A stretch of DNA of 64,000 bases, taken from positions 36,747,570 through 36,811,569 of the forward strand of contig NC_089784.1 in assembly GCF_040412425.1 (NCBI RefSeq), read 5' to 3'. Below the pieces are notes generated by a model, which was not told the origin of the DNA, did not search any database, and saw nothing but the letters and a program-made list of their open reading frames with translations. Every line of letters begins with the position of its first letter. Positions within the stretch are counted from its first letter, which is position 1. The stretch is from Macrobrachium rosenbergii. Lineage: Eukaryota; Arthropoda; Malacostraca; Decapoda; Palaemonidae. Below, one piece after another: positions 55,961-64,000 of this stretch. A program made the position numbers and the translations under genes.

Positions 55961-57540
55961 GCCAAGACATCAACGCTGAATTGTTAAGTAAAAAGAAGTT
56001 GTCTCTGAAACGAAAAGTAAGATAATGAAATTTAGATCACGGTTGCACAATCCTTTATCTGAAATCCTTGGGGCCAGATGTGTGTAGGTTTTTGGAATTT
56101 TTCGGATTTCAAAACTGTGGGGTCAGGAGCATAATCAAACATCACTATTGCAGCAAAAAGTTTTTTTTTATTTTCCTCTTCTCATGTTTTTCTCATTTTT
56201 GTTCATTATTATATATATTCATATACTGTTAAAGGAATGTGAGATAACTAAGATCATCATTAATAAAATAAGAATAAGACCATATGTTCACAAACACATT
56301 TTGTTTTCAACAAAAACATTCTGTAAAATGCAAAAATATACATGATCAAAGTAATTGTAATTCAACTTGTGAATTTTAATGGTAAGACTAAAATACATTT
56401 CATCCTATCGATCTTGGAGAGGGTTGTTCTTTATTGTTACTAAAGTTGTCATCATTTGCAGTCATACATTGAGGACGGTTGAGGAACAGGTTTTTGACCA
56501 TCACCAGTCAAATAATCATGACTCATGTTAGAGTTACTGTTAAATTCTTGTTTTCATGAAGAAATAATTATATAAAGTAAATTATTGAATAATTTTTTGC
56601 CATCAGCAGTCAAATAATCATGATCAAAATATGTCTATAAATTTGTGATCAAAATATGTCTATAAATAGAACAGAAGTAGAGGGCTGTCATTGGCTAACA
56701 GATCACCATGGCAACCAGCCAGCCAATCAGGTTTTAGCTGTACTGTATTCTGTCTAAGAAAGAATTGATCACGTGAAGCTGACAATGACGCAACGATAAG
56801 TGCGTGTATTTTGAATGCAAGAGTTTTTAACAGTGTATGCATTTTACTGATTACATGAAGAATAGAGTTAATTCCTTCTCATTACTTTGGGTGCAAAACT
56901 GTTGGTTCAGAGATTCTTCAGTAACAAAATAATTTTTTTTTCCTGCAAAAGATATTTACTAACGCTGCATTGACATACCTTCAAAACAAAATTCACGTCT
57001 TTAATCTCTTGGGGATAGAATTAAGATGCTTAGAGGGAACTGGCAGTTTCCTCTCTCTCTCTCTCTCTCTCTCACATAAACACATGTATTGTTCAGTGAC
57101 TCAGCTTTTGTCTTTGTAAAGTTTACCTTTGCCACGTCTTTCTTTCCCAAAAACATACAAAGCATCATACTGTAGCTACCAGTCAGGCAGGAGATACGTA
57201 AAACTGTTAACGCTCGGTGACTGGCTACTGTACTTCCTACCCTTCCAGACAATAGCGTGTCATAATGACTGTACATACTGCGCACAAGTCAAATCATTTA
57301 CAAGTTAAAAGTATTTTAGTTTAGTACGTTAGGTACAGAACTGTATATACATAAAATAAAAATATAAATGAAAAGTTTATTATGGTAAATAAAAAGGAAA
57401 ACGGTACATGATGAGCTGAGGAACAGTATCTTATATCGTGGACGAACATTACATACTTTAAATTGGCAGACCCTCTTAAGGTGTACATCTTATCTGATAT
57501 CCAGATTAACGGGGTCCGGCTTAACAAGGGTCGATTGTAA
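55961..57540. other. Non-coding, no gene recognised
   Basis: A small (TC)n tract lies at 57,051-57,073. A phrase near 57,490-57,535 (GGGTCCGGCTTAACAAGGGTCG) resembles the CAACCCTTGTTAAG phrase near 54,513, so it is a fragment of a shared repeat. Confidence 0.5.
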
Positions 57541-57544
57541 TTAA

Positions 57545-57845
57545 TTTTTAGTAGTAGGTCCTCGAATTATGGCAGGGATCTGTTCCAGCACCGTGCCATA
57601 AGTTGATTTCCATTGTAAGTTGGTGTTTTGCCGTTATTGGCGCTTTAACGGCGCTTAGGGCACTGTGACTTGATGTTGCATCAAGTTACAGTGCTGTAAG
57701 CGCCATTAACTTGATGCCTATTCTTGCCTTTAGCACTGTCAATGGCGCTTATGTTGCTGTAACTTGATGCAACATCAAGTTATGGTGCTGAAAAAGCGCC
57801 ATAAGATCAAATCTGCCGTAAGTCGGTGATGCAATGTATATACAG
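57545..57845. repeat. Modular repeat with nested short palindromes
   Basis: Contains CTTGATGTTGCATCAAG at about 57,671 and CTTGATGCAACATCAAG at about 57,760, each inside GTAACTTGATG / CATCAAGTTA context and flanked by GGCGCTT / AAGCGCC blocks. The outer parts (TCCTCGAATTATGGCAGGG, TGCCGTAAGTCGGTGATGC) look like degenerate ends of a short DNA transposon, but no target duplication is clear. Confidence 0.6.
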
Positions 57846-58049
57846 TATTCTGTCACAGTTTTCTTTTTCAGATCATAACCACAATAGTGATCAACAATGC
57901 TCAATTCAGAATACAGTGGGAGACTCCAATTAGTGTATTAAATTTCACAATGAGCCTCTCCCCATCTGAGCACAATCATGCACACTTTCTGTAGTTATAA
58001 ATCCAGCAATTCTTCTATTATTTCATCCAGTTCCAGCATTATTTATATA

Positions 58050-58402
58050 CAGTAAAACCCCCGTATTCGCGTTCTCATGATTTGCGGACTCAAGCATTGG
58101 TGGGTTTCTCTGTGGAACATATCTAGCCATTATTCGTGGAAAATTCGCCCATTCATGGTATTTTTCACTGAGTTATATTCACTAATTACTGTATTTTCAT
58201 ATAATTTTCATGAATAAATGCACTTTTTGTGATAAAACTATTAAAATATTCAGGTTTAAGCATTTTTACAGGGTTTTTCTTGTGTTTAAACTATCAAAAT
58301 GGGCAGTTCTGAGTGTTTTTAAGAGGGGTTTTAAGTATTCACAGATTTTAGCTATTTGCGTGGGTGTGTGGTACGCATCCCCGCGAATACGGGGGTTCAC
58401 TG
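58050..58402. mobile_element. TA-flanked MITE (CAGTAAACCCC family), copy 2
   Basis: 353 bp, perfect TA on both sides, inverted ends CAGTAAAACCCCCGTATTCGC and complement. Same internal sequence as copy 1 (GTGGAAAATTCGCCCATT, ATCAAAATGGGCAGTTCT). Confidence 0.88.
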
Positions 58403-58974
58403 TAACCTGCAAACACAGGTTCTTGTTGCAATGGTCATCATCATTTCCATATATAAATCTGCTACTTTTCTGCTTTCTTTAACTACAGTATGCAGCTTTC
58501 ACATTCCACATACATCGGGGCAAACCCTCATAATTTCTGTCTGAAATGAGAGGTTCACTATTAAGGGACAGTGAACAATGGCTCCAAAAACAACAAAATT
58601 AGAAAATTAAAAATCATTGAATAATAATTAGGAGAAATAATATCTATAACAAAAGAAAAAAATATAAAGTTTGTTTCATAAATACACATTGATTTTTAAC
58701 ACTACACGTCATCTATGGTTCCTGCCTTGACCAGTCTTGCATTGTGTGAGAAGAGTGTGACCAGAGGAAGAAGTGCCGGTGTTGCTCACCCTCTTCATCT
58801 TGTTCATCATCAGATTCATCTTCCTCCTCCCCGACCCTGGACTCCTCCCTTCTTGATGGGAGAAAGAGGGGAAGTCTAAGGCCCTACATAAGTCTAAGAG
58901 GGCTTCTTTTGTGCTATCTCTCAGTTCTGTGGGTAGCGGGGTTACACGATCATCAAGGCTATCAGAATTCACAT
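58403..58974. other. Unclassified; possible relic coding piece on the minus strand
   Basis: A minus-strand frame of 87 codons (58,709-58,972) has an acidic/serine composition unlike the AT-rich surroundings and reads TKEALLDLCRALDFPSF. I do not recognise it; a transposase relic is possible. Confidence 0.25.
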
Positions 58975-58989
58975 TTTCTTCATCTTGGA

Positions 58990-59220
58990 TTTTTTATGCA
59001 TATTTTATGCTATTCTCATATTTTTACTGTATTTTCTCAATTTTATTTTTACAACCCAAAAGATAATCGCAGTCATGTGTGTAGGGCACATACGAACGCA
59101 CAAACTCATTAACTGGCTTTAGAGAACTTTTTCTACAGCTTGTTTTGGTTTGTGTTGTTATGCCTAAGATTTTTTAAAATTTATATTTTACACTATTCTC
59201 ATTGTTATTTTTACTGCATA
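58990..59220. repeat. Two further copies of the 49.5-kb AT-rich repeat
   Basis: TTTATGCTATTCTCATATTTTTACTG...CAGTCATGTGTGTAGGGCACATAC (about 58,995-59,095) and a shorter second copy (about 59,176-59,218). Confidence 0.7.
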
Positions 59221-59411
59221 CAGTAAACCCCCTGTATTCACGTTCTCACGATTTGCGGATTTCTCTATGGAACATATATACACATATTTTGTGGAAAATT
59301 CGCCCATTTGCAGTATTTTTCATTGAGAAATATTCACTAATTACTGTATTTTCATATAATTTTCATGATTAAATGCACTTTTTGTGATAAAACTCTCAAA
59401 ATACTCAGGTA
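59221..59411. mobile_element. MITE (CAGTAAACCCC family), copy 3, right half missing
   Basis: Preceded by TA, it matches copies 1 and 2 up to ATACTCAGGTA and then diverges abruptly. Confidence 0.82.
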
Positions 59412-60741
59412 CCCAGCTAGTGCTCGAGTTATGATAATACGCCTTACGATAATTTGATTTTGCAACAGGGTAAGCAATTAATACTGATATGACAATATTT
59501 ATAAAATATTTTTAAATTTTGTGCTGGCACAGGCAGCATTGTACAATCAGGCAGCGAGAGAGATCAAATTACAATAGACCAACTTGTTTTCCTCCATCTT
59601 TTATCCCATCTTCTAGTTGAAAAGGTAAAAGAGAATGATAAAATTATAGGTTTCTATCATTACAGTATACTCTCGCATAAATGCATATAGCCATAAACAA
59701 CCGAGCGAGAAACTGAATCAGATAACAACAGCTGTTTTGCTTGTATTTCAGACATCGTATGGTAGTAAACAATTACCGTAGTTATGTTACAAATGACGTT
59801 AAGTAGAATAGGACTGATATATTTTTACATTACACCCCTATTTGGTATGGTTAAAAGATCGGCAAGGAAATTTACTGCTAAATTTAAGTTGTAAGTTGTA
59901 GCTGATGCCGAGAAAACAATGTTCAAGCTGGTAATGACTAAATTATTGTGCATCGGCAACATGGATGAAACTCGACCGTAAATAAAATTGGAGAGAAAGT
60001 ATTTTAATCAAAACTAATGGGAATGAAAAAACACAAATTACTGCTGTTTTCTTGCCGATAAAAGATAAATACATAAAGCTCGTATTATGATGAAATCGAG
60101 TGAAAAAAGTGAACGGAATCTTGATTTTTTTTTTTTACACAAAACAAACATGGCCCCAACTGGCCAACGTCATCTGTTAATAAAAAAAAATAGCTAAATT
60201 CATTTCACAATGAGGCATATTTAAGTTATATGTTGACTTATAAACACTTTGTATAACAAAAAATAACCTTGCTAACTAGAAGCAAGAAAAACACCCTGAA
60301 TGGGGTTAAATACTGTGAAATAAACTTGCGCATAATCAATTTCCAAACCAAAACATTGATCGCTATAATTGCAATTTATAATACAAAAGCAATATAAGAA
60401 TATATACAATATTACTGGATACAGTGAAGTAAAGCATAACATTTTAAAAGATCCTTGGAAAAGATGCATATTTGTTATGTTGATGTTTGTATAATACAAT
60501 ATTAATATGTGAATATAGAGTACAGTATAAGGTAGGCTAGGCTACCATATACAGTACAGTATGTATACGATATACCATGGTGTAGGCTAAGCTAATTCTT
60601 GTTTATTATTCAGTTTCTCTTTGTACTGAATTATCATAAGTCAGTCTGCATGAACCTCCAGAATTAGCTGATATTAACAATTACTATATTGTATATGTAT
60701 AGAGTATACTTTATAGTGTAGGCTAGGCTGCCATATATGTA
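59412..60741. other. AT-rich non-coding
   Basis: No gene or complete repeat recognised. It starts with AGTGCTCGAGTTATGATAATACG, which may be the end of another short transposon. Confidence 0.45.
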
Positions 60742-61092
60742 CAGTAAACCCCCCATATTCGCCGTCTCACTATTCGCGGACTCACATATCCGCAGATTTC
60801 TCTGTGGAATGTATCTACCCATTATTCGTGGAAAATTTGCCCATTCGCAGTATTTTTCACTGAGAAATATTCACTAATTACTATATTTTCAAATTTTCAT
60901 GACCAAATGCACTTTTTATGGTAAAACTATTAAAATACTCAGGTATAAACATTTTTAGAGGGTTTTTTTTGTGTTTAAACTATCAAAATAGGCAGTTCTA
61001 AGTGGTTTTTAGAGGGGTTTTAAGTATTCGCAGATTTTAGCTATTCGTGGGGGTTGAGGTACGCATCCCCCACAAATACGGGGGGTTTACTG
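60742..61092. mobile_element. TA-flanked MITE (CAGTAAACCCC family), copy 4
   Basis: 351 bp, TA on both sides, inverted ends CAGTAAACCCCCCATATTCGC and complement GGGGGGTTTACTG. Confidence 0.88.
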
Positions 61093-61208
61093 TATAGATG
61101 GTACTGAATACCCTAGTGTAGGTAGGCTATATTTGAGATACTTTTTTTCCAACAAACGATTGGTTGTTTGGAGCCTAACCCCATCGTAAGTTGGATAATA
61201 CCTATATA

Positions 61209-61325
61209 AGCATTTTTAGTTTTTTTCTTGTGTTTGAACTATCAAAATAGGCTGTTCTAAGTGTTTTTAGAAGGGTTTTATATATTCACAGATTTTACCT
61301 ATTCGTGGGTGGGTGTGGTACACAG
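61209..61325. mobile_element. MITE (CAGTAAACCCC family), copy 5, fragment
   Basis: Matches only the inner right portion of the family (CATTTTTAGTTTTTTTCTTG, ATCAAAATAGGCTGTTCTAAG, GATTTTACCTATTCGTGGG). Both ends are lost. Confidence 0.75.
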
Positions 61326-61655
61326 TAAGGGAGAGATTATATCTTTCTGGCAGAACTCCAGCAGCAAATATTTAACCCCTTCTCAGAAGATCTATATTTG
61401 GGCCAAACCCAGTAACATCAGTCCCCAATACTTCCTAGGTTAACCCTGCGGAGGAAATCAGGAAGTTATCTTAAAGATGAAGTTGATACTGCTACTGAAA
61501 TGACCTTGCTGAACCCAGAAGGATGAGGGACACTACCTTCAGCTAACTGTGGGACAAACTTTCCAGAAGGAATTCAATCCCCCATGCAACTCTCGGAAAA
61601 TGATTAGGATCCTTCCCCCGAAAGGGATACTGTATAAGGATTCAATTAACCCCAA

Positions 61656-63021
61656 TTGAAATTACTACATCTTCAAAGGGGTACAGTAACTCACCCAGGA
61701 CCTCTGCCCCCCTGGGTAGCAGGCAGTCACAGTTTGGCTGTGGATGCTCAGTCAGATTATGCAAGCTCCCCCAAAAGGGCTACACAGTTTGCAGCATTTG
61801 ATCAGTTCTGTAAGGAAGTTGTGAGTAATATCAAAGATGCCCTTGCCACAGAACGGCAATAAATAATGGACATATTGCATGACTCTGAACAGGAAATTAA
61901 AGAAAAGTCAGTGATGTACACTCCAAAGTGTAAAAGCATTGCATCCTGCAATCGAAAAGGGAGAGTGGAAACAAACTCTGACCAAGCAAGCTCCAAGGTT
62001 AGAATTCCAACTGGAGCCAACAAAACAGCCAGTTCAGACTATAAAGCTTCAGGTCAGAGCATAACGGGCTCCAATATTCTCCCCTGATTATAATGATAAT
62101 CCTTGGCGAGATGCTTCAATGTGTATTTTCTCTCCTGATGGTAAGTAGCTAATTAATGAGAGAAAAACCATCATCAAAGTTGTACATGTGGAGTTTAGAG
62201 ACAGGGCAGCATTCCCTAATACAGAATGGTGCCTGATACCACCATTGCCAGACATGGAGAAACCTCAAAAGGAAACAGTTCTCGTATGTGGGTATAAAGC
62301 ATTAAAAGCTATAGATGATGCCTTTTACCAAGTCAACAGTAGGTGGATCTATACTCCCATGATGAATAAAACCCAACTTGCTCACCAAGTACCCCCAGCC
62401 TTCTGTCCTGTCACTTTTAAAATAGTTAACCATGTGAAGGCAAACTTTCAGAATTATGTAGTAACTATAACTAGGAAATGGGAGTCAGTGGCAGGACTGA
62501 AACCATTCGCCAGCCCTCCTGGTTTCAATTCCACCAAGGAAAGGAAAAAGCTCCCTGTGGATGTTGCTGCTCAGCAATTTGAGACCCCTATGAGAAGAAT
62601 CTCAGATGAAATAGCTTCATCAGAATTCCGTGCTAGGACTCTTCTCCCTAGTATCTTAACCTCTTCCACCTTGCTAGAAGTTGCTACCAAAAGGCTTCCA
62701 GAGGATTCTGGGACATTTTTTGCTGTTGTGGCTAAAAATCTTATGATAACCCTATGGGAAGCACTCTACGACTTTTTAGACTGGCGCTTAAAAGCGCGAA
62801 TGGAAACATTGGAAGGCTCCAGCAAGTCACTTCCTAATGTAACTTCTTTATTACAGTTTAACCCCTTCTGTAGGGACCTGTTTGAGGATTCTGTTGAAAC
62901 TCAAGTCAGCGAGCAAGCGCACCAAGAAAATTGTAGTGTACGCTCTTCTGGGAAAAGGAGAAATCAGGAAACAAAAAACCCGAAATTTCCCTTTACCCAA
63001 TTCAAAAAGGGCTCGCTTTGA
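61656..63021 (+). pseudogene. Gag-like protein of element N
   Basis: The first part is in one frame (61,656-61,862 and 61,866-62,087, separated by a TAA), containing FAAFDQFCKEVVSNIKDALA. The main part at 62,188-63,021 (277 codons) has KALKAIDDAFYQVNSRW, TPMRRISDEIASSEFRART and ATKRLPEDSGT. The tail continues in another frame after about 62,995 (NSKRARFDQKSCKP, then Gln/Lys/His-rich). No zinc knuckle was seen. Frame changes near 62,100-62,190 and near 63,000 break it. Confidence 0.65.
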
Positions 63022-63413
63022 TCAAAAATCATGTAAGCCTGCAGTCACCTCCAAAACTTTTCCTCATAAACAGGTAGGTAGTCAGAAGGGACAACCCCCT
63101 TCAAAAGGACAGCAACAGCCACATCAGCAAGGACATCCTTTTCATAAGGTCAAAAACCATCTTACAAAGGAAAAGGAAAAGCAACACCCAGAATGCTTAT
63201 CAAAGGAAAAGTTAGAGGAAGAGGGGAATATCAATAGGAATTGTTTGGCCAGGGGTCGGCTCCAAAGACACCACAAGGAATGGAAGTCTTCTTGGGAACT
63301 CAGCATTGTTCTCAGCGGCCTGGGGTGGAAATGGTCTCGTCCTACCCCACCTTTAAAGGGGTTCTTTCAGGCACAAAACCCCTCTGGAAGATTACATGCA
63401 AAAGGCTCTATAA

Positions 63414-64000
63414 AAAGGTGCCGTAGAGAAACATGCGTATATTCGCCACCAAGAATGTCTCATCAGTGTTCCCAAAAAGGATTCCTCTGAACAAAGAGTG
63501 ATCCTCGACCTATCAACATTTAACAAGTACATTTTTTGCCAAAAGTTTCAGATGACAACCGTTGCCCAAGTACATTCAGTCATTCCAAAAAGGAATTGGA
63601 CAGTTTCTATAGATCTGAAAGATGCATACTGGCACGTCCCTATTGCCACTGCCTTTCACCCCTTCCTAGGGTTCCGGATAGGGAAAGAGACGTACAGGTT
63701 CAAAGTCATGCCTTTTGGACTAAACATTGCCCCAAGAATTTTTAAAAAACTAGCAACAGTAGTTGTCCAGGAACTCAGGAAAGAAGGAATACAACTAATA
63801 GCTTACCTAGATGACTGGTTAATCTGGGGAGCCACAAGAAAAGAATGCTTGAAAAACCTAAGAGCCACAAGAAAAGAATGCTTGAAAAACCTAAGAGCAG
63901 TGGTCAACAGACTCCAGTCAAAAGGTTTTATAATAAATTGGAAAAAATCCCGCCTCACGCCCAGCAGACACTTTCAGTGGCTGGGACTGTGTTGGGACAC
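63414..64000 (+). pseudogene. Reverse transcriptase of element N, partial at the window edge
   Basis: The frame is open from 63,414 to the end: ISVPKKDSSEQRVILDLSTFN (finger), VSIDLKDAYWHVP (motif A), VMPFGLNIAPRIF (motif B), IAYLDDWLIW (C box), then GFIINWKKS and a WLGLCWDT block. A 33-bp perfect tandem duplication (63,830-63,862 and 63,863-63,895) adds 11 residues in frame just after the C box. The RT lead-in (63,241-63,426) is in a different frame, so a shift lies near 63,420. Confidence 0.85.

Larger units (their letters stand above)
61400..64000 (+). mobile_element. DIRS-like element N of a second lineage, running off the window
   Basis: Gag-like and RT coding remnants in order on the plus strand. 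The RT resembles DIRS-type RTs (IDLKDAYWHVP, MPFGLNIAPRIFKK, AYLDDWLIW), but the Gag shows none of the MSDSGSS-type features of C and D. RNase H, methyltransferase and YR would lie beyond position 64,000, so the assignment to DIRS rather than another RT class rests on the RT motifs only. Confidence 0.7.

Noticed and set aside
63536..63745. 69-codon frame inside the RT of element N
   Set aside because: Out of frame with the clear RT motifs that run through the same DNA.

Overview
The window looks like a stretch of a large, repeat-rich arthropod genome, most likely a decapod crustacean. The support is indirect: very long (AT)n, (GA)n/(TC)n and (TAA)n microsatellites, a Penelope-like element, and an exceptional density of DIRS-type (tyrosine-recombinase) retrotransposons, which are known to be widespread in Decapoda. 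The one host gene I can name is UBE2F (NEDD8-conjugating E2, + strand). Two consecutive coding exons lie at 43,224-43,325 and 52,130-52,291, separated by an 8.8-kb intron stuffed with transposon debris. The catalytic-cysteine exons must lie beyond the right edge or further along. An anonymous possible exon lies on the minus strand at 6,653-6,814.

Left part (1-10 kb): AT-rich non-coding DNA, microsatellites, and a fold-back Penelope-like element (1,961-6,264) whose two arms are inverted copies of its GIY-YIG endonuclease end. A hAT transposon (4,675-6,102) sits in the right arm with an 8-bp target duplication, and the other arm preserves the unoccupied site.

Middle (10-50 kb): a graveyard of DIRS-like elements, all in + orientation. 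Four are nested like Russian dolls. Element A (about 20,150-41,110) contains B (about 21,156-41,024), which contains C (26,314-38,805), which contains D (32,188-38,521). C and D are nearly complete 6.2-6.3 kb elements. Each has a left inverted terminal repeat (ITR), Gag, RT-RNase H-methyltransferase, tyrosine recombinase (YR), an internal complementary region (ICR) and a right ITR. D has entered C exactly at the centre of C's ICR, leaving ATTTTT on both sides. The same six bases lie at the middle of D's own ICR, which is the imprint of its circle junction. This looks like a directly readable recombinase crossover. Other DIRS remnants lie at 10.2-15.8, 16.3-19.7, 41.1-43.1, 43.8-46.1 and 46.35-49.5 kb. 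A minus-strand LINE reverse transcriptase fragment lies at 15.8-16.25 kb.

Right part (50-64 kb): UBE2F exon, another DIRS gag remnant (53.0-54.1 kb), a diverged 1.25-kb tandem duplication, several copies of a TA-flanked MITE family (CAGTAAACCCC termini), and at 61.4-64.0 kb the gag and RT of a different DIRS-like lineage running off the window. Nearly all open frames in the window are retrotransposon coding sequence or its shadows; most are broken by frameshifts or stops. Intact frames are the Gag of C and the YR frame of D.
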